A DNA stretch of 64,000 nucleotides from Desulfobacterales bacterium (GTDB taxonomy: Bacteria; Desulfobacterota; Desulfobacteria; Desulfobacterales; Desulfosalsimonadaceae), in contig JAGXKN010000014.1 in NCBI GenBank assembly GCA_018335195.1, positions 1 to 64,000 on the forward strand, in the 5' to 3' direction. The notes under the pieces are model-generated. The model was not told the DNA's origin, searched no databases, and worked only from the letters and a program-made list of their open reading frames with translations. Of this stretch, positions 54,040 to 62,797 are shown one piece after another (position 1 is the stretch's first letter; the number at the start of each line of letters is the position of its first letter). Position numbers and translations under genes: made by a program.

Positions 54040-56721
54040 ATGACCGAGCAAAACCGCATCTATCTCATCGACGGCAGCACTTACATCCACCGGGCGTATC
54101 ACGCCATCCGGGAGCTTTCCACCTCCCGGGGATTTCCCACCAATGCCGCCTACGGCTTTGCCCGGATGCTCATCAAGCTCGTTCACGACCGGGATCCGGC
54201 ATATGTGGCCATGGTGTTTGACAGCCGGGGGCCGACGTTCCGCCACGAACTATACCCGGATTACAAGGGACACCGGCCCGAGATGCCCGAGGACCTGGCC
54301 ATGCAGATTCCGGTCATCCACGAGATCACCCGGGGCTTTAATATTCCCGTGATCATGCAGGAAGGCTATGAGGCAGACGACCTGATCGGTACCCTGGCCC
54401 GTCAGGCGGAGGAAATGGGATATGATGTGGTCATGGTCACCGGGGATAAGGATATGATCCAGCTTATCACCGATCAGGTACATATGTGGGATCCCATGAA
54501 AGACGAGGCCACGGATCGGCCGCGGGTGATTGAAACCAGGGGCGTGGAGCCGGCTCAAATGCTCGATGTACAGGGTCTTTCCGGGGATGCCACGGACAAT
54601 ATCCCGGGCGTTCCGGGCATCGGCCCCAAGACCGCCAAGAACCTGATCAAGGCCTATGGCAGCATGGACAGCCTGTATATGCGGCTCTCAGAGATCACCG
54701 CCGCCAAGCAGCGGGAAAAACTGGCTGCCAACCGGGAACAGGCCTTTTTAAGCCGGAAGCTGGCAAAAATCGTCACGGATGCCCCGGTCCAATTGGATCT
54801 GCAGGCACTTGCCCGCAGGGACCCGGATCACAACAGGCTCGCCCTGCTGTTTCGGGACCTGGAATTCCGCCGTCTCCAGGAACAGTACCCCGTGGTCTCG
54901 GATCTTTCCGCCAAGGACTACCAGGGTATCCGGGACGAAGCCGCCCTGGATGTGCTCCTGGAAAAACTCCGAAATGCCGGCTGTTTTGCCCTGGACACGG
55001 AGACCACCTCCACCGAGGCCATCCGTGCCGGCCTGGTGGGGCTTTCCTTTGCCGTGGCGGAAGAACAGGCGTTTTACGTGCCGTGCGGGCATACCGGCGC
55101 AGATGCCGACCCACAGCTTTCGCGCGATTTTGTCTTGCAAAAGCTCCGGCCCGTTCTGGCGGATCCCGGTATTGAGAAGGTCGGCCAGAACATCAAGTAC
55201 GACTGGACCGTGCTTCGTCGCTACGGCGTGAATCTGGCCGGGGCGGTTTTTGACACCATGCTGGCCTCCTACCTGCTCAGCCCGGAAAAGCGGGCCCATT
55301 CTTTAAACCAGATCGCCATGGACTACCTGGATCACAAGATGATCACCTATGATGAAGTGGTGGCCCGGGAAGGCGGCAAGCTGGAGACATTTGCCGAGGT
55401 GCCGGTGGAAAAGGCGATCGTGTACGCATGCGAGGATGCGGACATCACCCTGGCGGCATATCATAAACTGGCCCCCATGCTGGCATCTGCCGGGCTGGAT
55501 CGGCTGATGGCCGATATCGAGATGCCGCTGGTCCCGGTGCTGTTGAAAATGGAGGAAACCGGCATCCGGGTGGACAGGGACCGCCTGGCTGCCATGTCCA
55601 AGGACCTGGCAGCGGAACTCGAGCGCATCGAGGCCGATATTTACACTCTGGCCGGAGAGGCGTTCAATATCAATTCCTCCCAGCAGCTGGGCCGGATCCT
55701 GTTTGACAAGCTCAACCTGCCCACCCAGAAGAAGACCAGGAAAAAAACCGGGTATTCCACGGACGTGGAGGTATTGACCGCCCTGTGCCGACATCATGAG
55801 CTGCCCGTGCTGGTGCTGCGCCACCGGGGACTTTCCAAGCTGAAGTCCACCTACGTGGACGCCCTGTTCGGCCTGATCAACCCGGCCACCGACCGGATTC
55901 ACACATCGTTTAACCAGACCGTGACAGCAACGGGCCGATTGAGCAGTTCAAACCCCAATCTCCAGAATATCCCTATCCGCACCGAAGCAGGCAAGGACGT
56001 GCGCCGGGCCTTTATCCCGAAACAAGACTGGCACTTCGTTGCAGCAGATTATTCCCAGATCGAGCTTCGCCTGCTGGCCCATTATTCGCAGGATGAGATC
56101 CTGATCGAGGCGTTTGCCAACAACGAGGATATCCACGCCCGGACCGCGGCAGAGGTGTTTATGACCGATGCGGCCAGCGTATCCGATGAGCTCCGGCAGC
56201 AGGCCAAGACGATCAATTTCGGAATCATCTACGGCATGGGGCCGTATTCGCTTTCCAAGGAACTGGGCATTACCCAGAAAATGGCGCGCACGTATATCGA
56301 CCACTATTTTGACCGGTATCGCGGGGTCAAGGCGTTTATTGACCAGACAATTGAGCAGGCGCGCCAGGACGGGCGGGTCAGCACGGAATTCGGGCGGATT
56401 CGCTATATTCCGGATATTAACAGTAAAAATGCCAATATGCGGGGGGTCGCAGAACGTGCCGCAGTGAATACGCCCATTCAGGGAACTGCGGCTGATCTGC
56501 TGAAAATGGCCATGATCCGGGTGGATTCAGCATTGTCCGAAAAGGGGTTCAAGTCCGTCATGCTGCTCACGGTCCATGACGAGCTGATTTTTGAAGTCCC
56601 GGAAGACGAAGTGGACGCGCTGCAGGAGCTGGTCCGGGGGATCATGGAAGACATTGCCGATCTGGCCGTGCCCCTCAAGGTCAACGTGTCTGTGGGCCGG
56701 GACTGGGCAGCGGTCCATTAA
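54040..56721 (+). CDS. polA: DNA polymerase I
   Basis: The 893-residue protein has all three activities. The 5'-3' exonuclease (about 1-290) has LIDGSTYIHRAYHAI, FDSRGPTFRHELYPDYKGHR and GVPGIGPKTAKNLI. The 3'-5' exonuclease (about 310-500) has intact ALDTETTSTEA and NIKYDW. The polymerase domain has TGRLSSSNPNLQNIPIRTE, ADYSQIELRLLAHY, KTINFGIIYGMGPYSLSKEL and VHDELIFE. It fills gaps and removes RNA primers. The proofreading acids (DTE) are present, unlike in Taq-type enzymes. Confidence 0.98.
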   Translation: MTEQNRIYLIDGSTYIHRAYHAIRELSTSRGFPTNAAYGFARMLIKLVHDRDPAYVAMVFDSRGPTFRHELYPDYKGHRPEMPEDLAMQIPVIHEITRGFNIPVIMQEGYEADDLIGTLARQAEEMGYDVVMVTGDKDMIQLITDQVHMWDPMKDEATDRPRVIETRGVEPAQMLDVQGLSGDATDNIPGVPGIGPKTAKNLIKAYGSMDSLYMRLSEITAAKQREKLAANREQAFLSRKLAKIVTDAPVQLDLQALARRDPDHNRLALLFRDLEFRRLQEQYPVVSDLSAKDYQGIRDEAALDVLLEKLRNAGCFALDTETTSTEAIRAGLVGLSFAVAEEQAFYVPCGHTGADADPQLSRDFVLQKLRPVLADPGIEKVGQNIKYDWTVLRRYGVNLAGAVFDTMLASYLLSPEKRAHSLNQIAMDYLDHKMITYDEVVAREGGKLETFAEVPVEKAIVYACEDADITLAAYHKLAPMLASAGLDRLMADIEMPLVPVLLKMEETGIRVDRDRLAAMSKDLAAELERIEADIYTLAGEAFNINSSQQLGRILFDKLNLPTQKKTRKKTGYSTDVEVLTALCRHHELPVLVLRHRGLSKLKSTYVDALFGLINPATDRIHTSFNQTVTATGRLSSSNPNLQNIPIRTEAGKDVRRAFIPKQDWHFVAADYSQIELRLLAHYSQDEILIEAFANNEDIHARTAAEVFMTDAASVSDELRQQAKTINFGIIYGMGPYSLSKELGITQKMARTYIDHYFDRYRGVKAFIDQTIEQARQDGRVSTEFGRIRYIPDINSKNANMRGVAERAAVNTPIQGTAADLLKMAMIRVDSALSEKGFKSVMLLTVHDELIFEVPEDEVDALQELVRGIMEDIADLAVPLKVNVSVGRDWAAVH

Positions 56722-56732
56722 ACCGCACCTGC

Positions 56733-56912
56733 TCACTGCCGGCTGTTGTCTGCCCCGCTGCTTTGCTTTTTGTCTTCCTTGACCGATTTTTCCACGGTGG
56801 CGTAAATGTTGCGGAAGTGATCGTGGAAACTGGTCGGGGAGATGTTGCCCATCTCGATGAACTTCACCACGATTTCCTTGACGGTCTTGAGTATCATTTC
56901 ATCCTGTTTCAT
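56733..56912 (-). CDS. Small conserved hypothetical protein
   Basis: The 59-residue product (from ATG 56910-56912) reads MKQDEMILKTVKEIVVKFIE then MGNISPTSFHDHFRNIYATV and ends with a charged tail. The pattern (short helical protein with MGNISP and FRNIYATV) looks like a conserved small cytoplasmic protein of Desulfobacterota, possibly a small regulator, but I cannot name a family. The ribosome site is poor. It faces the end of polA. Confidence 0.5.
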   Translation of the reverse strand: MKQDEMILKTVKEIVVKFIEMGNISPTSFHDHFRNIYATVEKSVKEDKKQSSGADNSRQ

Positions 56913-57070
56913 GGGCGGTGGCCTTGTTGTATTTGCCGGATGTGTTTTTTTGTCTGCGTGACCTTTGCGGCAGGCTTTCATGTGCCTGGACAATATCACG
57001 TGGCATTTATATCAGAAACAGGGGCCGGGCGCAATTGCTTGACAGCGCCGGCGGCCTGGATTAATAATAA

Positions 57071-57268
57071 CCTAAATTGAGCGTTTCAGATTTTTAAAAA
57101 CAATTGATTTGAAAGGATAACATCCATTTCTATGTTAAAAATCTGAAACCCTACGGGATTTTCAAGTTTACCGCATCTACTGCGTCAGATACAGCCTCGC
57201 ATAGTTGACTATAGCGAGTCTGCATCTTCCTTGTATCTGCGGCAAACTTAAAAATCGCTTAATTTAGG
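57071..57268. mobile_element. MITE-like element with terminal inverted repeats
   Basis: CCTAAATTGAGCG at the left and CGCTTAATTTAGG at the right are terminal inverted repeats with 12 of 13 bases matching. Just inside the left end, GTTTCAGATTTTTAA (about 57083) pairs with TTAAAAATCTGAAAC (about 57137). Inside, CTCGCATAGT/ACTATAGCGAG and CCGCATCTAC/GTATCTGCGG form a long hairpin. No ORF. From memory, similar GCCTCGCATAGTTGACTATA segments occur between genes in other Desulfobacterota. It fills much of the 464-base gap between the small ORF and map, which otherwise holds a GCCGCCGCC/GGCGGC hairpin near 57315-57335. Confidence 0.6.
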
Positions 57269-57376
57269 AATAAAGTTTTCGCAGCAAATTGCGGAATTGC
57301 TTTTGAATTGAAAACGCCGCCGCCAGCGGCGGCCTCTACATTGAAAACACGGCCGCGGCCGCATTGAGTTGTCAAA

Positions 57377-58261
57377 ATGAAAAACGGAACCAAGATCGGA
57401 CGCAATGATCCCTGTCCCTGCGGCAGCGGGAAAAAATACAAAAAGTGCTGCATGGGCCGTCAGACCGAAAAGCCGGTTGACCTCCGGAAGTGGTACAAGC
57501 AGAAGTACAATATCCGGCTCAAGGAGTCAAAGGATATCGAAGGCATTCGCGAGGCCGGGCGCCTCGTGCTCGAAAGCCTGGACCGTGTGGAAGCCGAGAT
57601 CCGTCCGGGGATCACCACGGAGGACATCAACTCGGTGGTTTTCGAACATGCCGAACGCTACGGGGCGGTTCCCGCACCATTGAATTACCGGGGCTTTCCC
57701 AAGAGTGTATGTACATCTGTCAACGAAGTGATCTGCCACGGCATCCCCGGGGAATACGAGCTCAAAGACGGCGATATCATCAACGTGGATGTCACGCATA
57801 TTTATCACGGATATTATGCGGATGCCAGCAAGACGTTTTTTGTGGGCACCCCGGGTGCGGATGCGCAGAAAATCGTCCGGGTGGCGGCCGAGAGCCTCAA
57901 GGCTGCCATTTCAATGCTTGCACCGGATCACACGATCGGGGATATCGGCTGGGCGATCCAGAGCTGTGCCGAGCGCCAGGGATGTTCCGTGGTCAGGGAG
58001 TTCGTAGGCCACGGCGTGGGCTTCGAGTTCCATGAACCGCCCCAGGTGCCGCACTACGGCAAGAAGGGTGAGGGCATCGCATTGGTTCCGGGCATGGTTT
58101 TTACGGTGGAGCCGATGATCAACCTGGGCACGCCCAGACTTTTTGTTCAGGACGACGGCTGGACCGCTTTGACTGCGGACCGGAAATTGTCCGCCCAGTT
58201 TGAGCAGACATTTCTTATTACAGAAGACGGGTATGAGAGCCTGACGCCCTATCCGCTATAA
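57377..58261 (+). CDS. map: Type I methionine aminopeptidase with N-terminal SEC-C zinc motif
   Basis: The 294-residue protein opens with [19 protein letters not shown], a SEC-C zinc knuckle like that at the end of SecA, followed by a normal MetAP type I domain. Metal ligands lie in [20 protein letters not shown] (two Asp), [19 protein letters not shown] (His), [12 protein letters not shown] (Glu) and [10 protein letters not shown] (Glu). It removes the initiator Met from nascent proteins. SEC-C fusions to MetAP are known in some bacteria and may direct it to the ribosome. Standing alone after the MITE-like element. Confidence 0.95.
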   Translation: MKNGTKIGRNDPCPCGSGKKYKKCCMGRQTEKPVDLRKWYKQKYNIRLKESKDIEGIREAGRLVLESLDRVEAEIRPGITTEDINSVVFEHAERYGAVPAPLNYRGFPKSVCTSVNEVICHGIPGEYELKDGDIINVDVTHIYHGYYADASKTFFVGTPGADAQKIVRVAAESLKAAISMLAPDHTIGDIGWAIQSCAERQGCSVVREFVGHGVGFEFHEPPQVPHYGKKGEGIALVPGMVFTVEPMINLGTPRLFVQDDGWTALTADRKLSAQFEQTFLITEDGYESLTPYPL

Positions 58262-58288
58262 TGCTGCCGGAGAATCATCGGTGTCGGC

Positions 58289-59110
58289 TTAAGCCACCGG
58301 TAGCAGGATGTCGACACGTGTGCCGAGGGATTTGCGGCTTTCCAGAAAAAGCACGCCGCCGTGGGTTTTGACAATGCCGTGGACGATCGCCAGTCCCAGG
58401 CCACTTCCCTGATCCATGGCCTTGGTAGTGAAAAACGGCTCAAAGATCCGGTCCCGGATATCTGCCGGGATTCCGGTACCGCTGTCTGCCACCGTCAGGC
58501 GGACATATTCTCCCTGATGCAGGTCCGGGTGCTCTCGGGCCGTTTCCGCATCCACGTCCGCATCCGCCACTGACACCGCAAGCGTGCCGCCGGCTTGTTC
58601 CATGGCATGGATCGCATTGGTAAACAGGTTCATCAGTACCTGGTGAATTTGATCCGGGTCGGCCCGCACGGGGGTATCGGAAAGAAGCTTTCGGTTGATC
58701 GTGATGCTTTCCGGCAGGCCGGCGCTGATTTGTGCAAGCGCCTTTTCGGCAATCCGGCAAATCTGCACCGGCTGGAAGGATTCGGCGCGATGCCGGGAAA
58801 AAGAAAGGATCTGACGGACCAGGTCCCGGGCGCGCCACGCGGACTTCAGGACTTCGTTCAGGTTTTTTTCCAGGTCCGTGGCCGGCGCGACCTCGTTTAA
58901 GGCAAGCTCGGTGTAACCGATCATGGTATAAAAAATATTGTTGAAATCATGTGCGATCCCGCCGGCAAGAGTCCCCACGGCCTCCATTTTCTGTGACTGG
59001 TGAAGCCGTCTTTCCATTTCCACCTCCCGGGTGATTTCCCGGCAGACCTGTACAAAATTCGTGATCTGGCCCATGGCATCTCGCAGGGGAGAGATCGAGG
59101 CGGTTACCAT
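58289..59110 (-). pseudogene. Histidine kinase, 3' half (HisKA-HATPase) of a broken sensor gene
   Basis: From ATG 59108-59110 this reads the end of a PAS domain (VTASISPLRDAMGQITNFV then CREITREVEMERRL), the dimerisation/His box (VGTLAGGIAHDFNNIFYTM), N box (LFTNAIHAMEQAGG), G1 ([20 protein letters not shown]) and G2 (GSGLGLAIVHGIVKTHGG), so the kinase core is complete over 273 residues. Upstream in this frame a TGA (about 59155) replaces what is usually a Trp codon in the PAS (SGNS-stop-QGRLKARSEKS), and the frame differs from that of the 5' half. If expressed, it would be a cytoplasmic kinase lacking its sensor. Confidence 0.75.
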
Positions 59111-60126
59111 GAGTTCGCGGCTTTTCTCGCTTCGGGCCTTGAGCCGCCCCTGTCATGAGTTGCCGGAAAACACGGCCCTGCGGATTGTTTCCATGCTTCA
59201 CTGTGCTTTAAGGCCTGGGCCGTCTGCTGATGCTGTCGGGTTTGTTCTTCCAGGTCCCGGGTGCGGGCAGCCACCTGTTTTCTGAGCAGATAAGTCCACA
59301 TCAGGCTGCCGCCCAGAAGCACCAACGCCACTGAAAGGCCCAAAATATAATATCTCAGGGTCTGCCAGGCATCCTGCTTTTCGTAAATGCCGAACCATTT
59401 CTGATAAATCTCGCGGTAGGTCCCCTTGTTCTTCAGCGCAAACAGGCCTTCATTAAGCCGGGACAAAAGATCCTTGGCGCCTTCCTGCACGGCGAAACAA
59501 TACTTGGTCTGCAAAATCGGCGGTTCTATGGCCACCAGGTTATCGTATCGGTTTTGCTTGATGTAATACAGGCCGTGACGAAGCGGCAGCAGGGCGCACT
59601 CGTGGGTCCCGGAGGCCAGCAGGGAAAGGGCGGCTTCAGGGTCATCCACAGGGTGTACAGAACGGCCCATGCCATTTTTGCGCACATAGTCGTGCATGAT
59701 GTCGTCTTGCTGGACAATGATGGCCTTTTGGGCAATATCCGCAGCTGACTCGATATTATCGGTTTTTCGTACAAAGGCTACATGGGATACCCGGGTGTGG
59801 GGAACGGAAAAATCCACGTGCGAATCCCTTTGCCCGGAGTAATGCATGCCCGTGATGATATCGATCTCTCCGGCTTCCAACTGCTTTCGCACCCGGCTCC
59901 ACGGACCCATTGAGATGCGGATGTCCATGCTCATTTCTTCTGCCAGTGCGTACAGCAGCTCTATATTGAAGCCTGCTGGATCTCCGTTTTCATCCGTGTA
60001 TTCGTAGGGCGGGTAGCTTCGATCCCCCCGGGCCACAAGGGGGTTTTCCAACTGGGCCGGTGCCCGGGCCCCAAGGCAGGCAAGCAGGGCCGCGGCAAGC
60101 ATGCATATGGTAAAGATACGGTGCAT
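59104..60126 (-). pseudogene. Sensor (SBP_bac_3) 5' half of the broken histidine kinase
   Basis: The 340-residue frame has a signal peptide (IFTICMLAAALLACLGARAPA), a type 3 solute-binding domain (RSYPPYEYTDENGDPAGFNI, then GPWSRVRKQLEAGEIDIITG), a transmembrane helix (YYILGLSVALVLLGGSLMW) and coiled-coil TRDLEEQTRQHQQTAQALKH leading into a PAS. After HSEAW the frame shifts into unrelated sequence and stops. Only the last third of the PAS survives in the other frame. So the gene suffered a deletion plus frameshift. The sensor may still be secreted but can no longer signal through its kinase. Confidence 0.78.
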
Positions 60127-60256
60127 CAGGATTTTGTTCGAGTTGTCCGGCGCATAGGGATTGTTATGTTTTCGGATGTTGGCTTAAAGTAGCGCATGCC
60201 CCCGGAAAAGTAAAGATGCAATGGCCGCTGGCGGCAATTTTGGATCAACAAAGGGG

Positions 60257-60475
60257 ATGCGGATGATATATAAACCCGCTGGAAATGATTTTCCCGATCC
60301 CGATTTCGACAAGGAAGAGAAACAACTTGTTTGTGCTTTTTGTAACCGGTATTATCGTCAGGAAAAGATCGGAAGGATGGTTTTGCTTGAATTCGCGGCC
60401 GTAACAGCATTTTTGGATTATCAACCCGGGTGCGGCGGCGAAAACGTGGAAAAGGGAAGTCATGTCAGAGTCTGA
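60257..60475 (+). CDS. Small hypothetical protein with a CxxC pair
   Basis: A 72-residue frame starts (M)RMIYKPAGNDFPDPDFDKEE and continues KQLVCAFCNRYYRQEKIGRM. AAAGGGG lies just before the ATG. No family is recognised. It overlaps the amidohydrolase start by 14 bases, and its last third reads like arbitrary sequence, so it may be a chance frame. Confidence 0.35.
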   Translation: MRMIYKPAGNDFPDPDFDKEEKQLVCAFCNRYYRQEKIGRMVLLEFAAVTAFLDYQPGCGGENVEKGSHVRV

Positions 60476-61370
60476 AAAAGCCGTGCTGGGCAACCCGCTG
60501 CCTGCAGTCGATGATCGGGAAGGCGATCGGGTGCCGGAGCGGGCCTCGTTTGTGGTGGACGCCCATGTCCACGTGTTTCCGGAGGGGGTCTTTTCCGCCC
60601 TGTGGAAATGGTTTGACACTCATGCGTGGCCGGTGCGCTACCGGATGCCGGCCCGGGACTTGCTTGAATTTCTGCTTGGCCGCGGAGTGGGGCACGTGGT
60701 GGCCATGCAGTATGCGCACAAGCCGGGCATCGCCCGGGAACTCAACGCCTTCATGGCCGATCTGTGCACTTCTGCCGGCAACCGGGTGACGGGTCTGGCT
60801 GCGGTATTCCCCGGCGAGCCGGGTGCGGCAGAAATCCTTTACCGGGCCTTTGACGCGGGACTTGCCGGTGTCAAGCTTCATGCCCATGTGCAATGTTTTA
60901 ATATGAATGGTCCGGAAATCGATGAAATTTACCGTGTGTGCGCCGAGGCGAATAAGCCCCTGGTTATCCACGCCGGCCGGGAGCCCAAGAGCCCGGCCTA
61001 TGCATGCGATCCCTACGAAATTTGCGGAGCGGGAAAAATCCGGCGGGTCCTGGATGCACATCCCGGGCTCAGGCTGTGTGTGCCCCACCTGGGGGCGGAT
61101 GAATTTGCGGCGTATGCAGAGATGATCGACACGTATGACAATTTATGGCTGGATACGGCCATGGCGGTGACCGATTACCTGCCCATGGATAATCCGGTGC
61201 CCGTGTCGCAGCTGCGCTCAGACCGGATCCTGTACGGCTCGGATTTTCCCAATATCCCGTATGCCTGGGACCGGGAGTTAAAAGAACTGACTGCCGCCGG
61301 ATTATCCGGGGACCGGCTGGAGAAGATGCTGTGGAAAAATGCCCGGGATTTTTTTGATATCCCGATTTGA
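60462..61370 (+). CDS. Amidohydrolase-family TIM-barrel hydrolase
   Basis: The 302-residue Amidohydro_2-type protein has the metal motif VVDAHVHVFPEGV (HxH), AGLAGVKLHAHVQCFNMNG, NKPLVIHAGREP (His), CVPHLGADEF (His) and the final Asp in ILYGSDFPNIPYAWD. It is likely a metal-dependent hydrolase or decarboxylase of small cyclic or carboxylated substrates; the substrate is unknown. AAGGGAAG precedes the ATG. A family A repeat follows. Confidence 0.87.
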   Translation: MSESEKAVLGNPLPAVDDREGDRVPERASFVVDAHVHVFPEGVFSALWKWFDTHAWPVRYRMPARDLLEFLLGRGVGHVVAMQYAHKPGIARELNAFMADLCTSAGNRVTGLAAVFPGEPGAAEILYRAFDAGLAGVKLHAHVQCFNMNGPEIDEIYRVCAEANKPLVIHAGREPKSPAYACDPYEICGAGKIRRVLDAHPGLRLCVPHLGADEFAAYAEMIDTYDNLWLDTAMAVTDYLPMDNPVPVSQLRSDRILYGSDFPNIPYAWDRELKELTAAGLSGDRLEKMLWKNARDFFDIPI

Positions 61371-61372
61371 CG

Positions 61373-61502
61373 GCTTCCGAAAAAGCTTTTTATTCTGCCG
61401 CCGCGGTATTTTTGCAGAAAGGAAAACCGGGCGCGCCGCGGTCAGGAAAACGAAGTACAATTTCGTTAGAATGCAAAAAATCGATTTCCTCGGAAATCGA
61501 TT
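61373..61502 (-). repeat. Dispersed intergenic repeat, family A, copy 4 (internally deleted)
   Basis: Read on the minus strand it has the head GGAAATCGATTTTTTGC and TAACGAAATTGTACTTCG, then joins directly to CCTTTCTGCAAAAATACCGC and AATAAAAAGCTTTTTCGGAA, lacking the middle part. Copies 3 and 4 lost overlapping but different central pieces. It lies between the amidohydrolase and YkgJ paralogue 3. Confidence 0.6.
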
Positions 61503-61555
61503 TGATAACTTGAAAAACGCGCCTTTTGAAATTATAACCGGCAAGCGAGGCGATC

Positions 61556-62332
61556 ATGGCCCGAGAAAACGAACAGATCGTATACGGCACCCGAAGCGAT
61601 ATCACGGCGGGAGGCTTTTTCTTTGCCTGTCACCCGGGGGTGTCCTGCTTTACCAAGTGCTGCCGCAATCCGGACATGTACCTGTATCCCTATGACATGA
61701 TCCGGCTCAAGCATCGGCTGGACATGGATTCCGATGCCTTTCTGGAAAAATATACCTATACGGCCGTTCGGGATAATCCGTATTTTCCCCATGTGATGCT
61801 CAAAATGGCCGAATCCGCCCAAAAACCCTGTCCGTTTTTAACCCCGCAGGGATGTGCGGTATACGAGGCTCGCCCCTTTTCCTGCCGGGCTTACCCGGTG
61901 GAGCCGGCCCTGTCCAGGGACGGACGGTCCGGAAATGCGGACAGGTTCTACATTGTGCGGCATCCTTATTGCCGCGGGCATGAGCAGGACCGCTACCACA
62001 CGGCGGCGCAGTGGATTTCCGATCAGGGACTGGGGCCGTTTATCGAGCACAACCGGCGCTGGGCTGCGGTGGATACCCTGCTGCGGCAAAACAACTGGGG
62101 AGATCAGGGAATGGCGCATCCGGGTGCAAAAATGGTTTTCATGGCCGGCTATAATATGGATCGCTTCCGGGCGTTCGTATTCAACAGCTCTTTTCTGAAC
62201 CGGTTTGCCCTTGATGATGACCGATTGCGCGCCATTGAGATCCGGGATACGGATTTGATGCATCTGGGTTTTGACTGGATTGAATTCATGCTCGCCGGCA
62301 CGGGTCCGCTGGCTGAATGCAGAAAAAAATGA
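61556..62332 (+). CDS. YkgJ-family Cys-cluster protein, paralogue 3
   Basis: The 258-residue protein has FFACHPGVSCFTKCCRNPDM (C-x5-C-x3-CC), PCPFLTPQGCAVYEARPFSC and CRAYPVEPALS, and the shared C-terminal MVFMAGYNMDRFRAFVFNSS plus LMHLGFDWIEFML, also present in paralogue 2 as LALLNFSFRWLKWLL. The cluster binds zinc or iron; the reaction is unknown. It stands alone after a family A repeat and before a kinase remnant. Confidence 0.87.
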   Translation: MARENEQIVYGTRSDITAGGFFFACHPGVSCFTKCCRNPDMYLYPYDMIRLKHRLDMDSDAFLEKYTYTAVRDNPYFPHVMLKMAESAQKPCPFLTPQGCAVYEARPFSCRAYPVEPALSRDGRSGNADRFYIVRHPYCRGHEQDRYHTAAQWISDQGLGPFIEHNRRWAAVDTLLRQNNWGDQGMAHPGAKMVFMAGYNMDRFRAFVFNSSFLNRFALDDDRLRAIEIRDTDLMHLGFDWIEFMLAGTGPLAECRKK

Positions 62333-62339
62333 ACCGGGG

Positions 62340-62551
62340 TTATGCGGATGTGTCGTCTTTTCCGGAATCCAGCAACTCGCGGACCTTTCTGAGCAGATCT
62401 TCCGCGGCAAACGGTTTTTGCAGCAGCTCCATGCCGCAGCCCGAATCACTTACGCTGACAAGTACAAACCGGCCCGGCTGGGCCCAGTCATGGGTTCTGC
62501 AATATTCCCCGTTAATTAGCTCTATTCCACCAGCAGAATCAGAAGTGAGGC
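62340..62551 (-). pseudogene. Remnant of a hybrid histidine kinase (HATPase fused to receiver end)
   Basis: Reading the minus strand to TAA 62340-62342 gives GGIELINGEY, then PGRFVLVSVSDSGCGME, the G1 box of a HATPase domain, running straight into LLQKPFAAEDLLRKVRELLD, the C-terminal helix of a receiver domain with its conserved Lys-Pro. A normal hybrid kinase has roughly 180-200 residues between these points, so an in-frame deletion is inferred. No start or other domains are visible. The remaining gap 62552-62797 contains only a GCCGG/CCGGC hairpin near 62724-62739. Confidence 0.6.
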
Positions 62552-62797
62552 GTTGTCCTCGGACCGGAGGTTTTTTTCCGGGGCCCCGGATGGTTCCTAT
62601 TCCCTGCCTTTTCTCGAGTCATTTTTTTTACTTATAATTTGCTAATACACCAGTTTATAACCGAAATCCGACCTAAAGGCAAAAATGTTTTATTTATAGG
62701 AGGTTTTGTATAAGACCGGGTGCCGGTTTGTCCGGCTTTTGCAGCTTTGAGAAAACTTGCAAATCCTGCAGATTCCGTTATGATAAAATGGCTTGGT

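Noticed and set aside
59150-59160. Second possible selenocysteine UGA, in the broken sensor kinase
   Set aside because: The TGA sits where PAS domains usually have Trp, not Cys. No SECIS-like hairpin was seen and the frame upstream is also broken, so this is decay.
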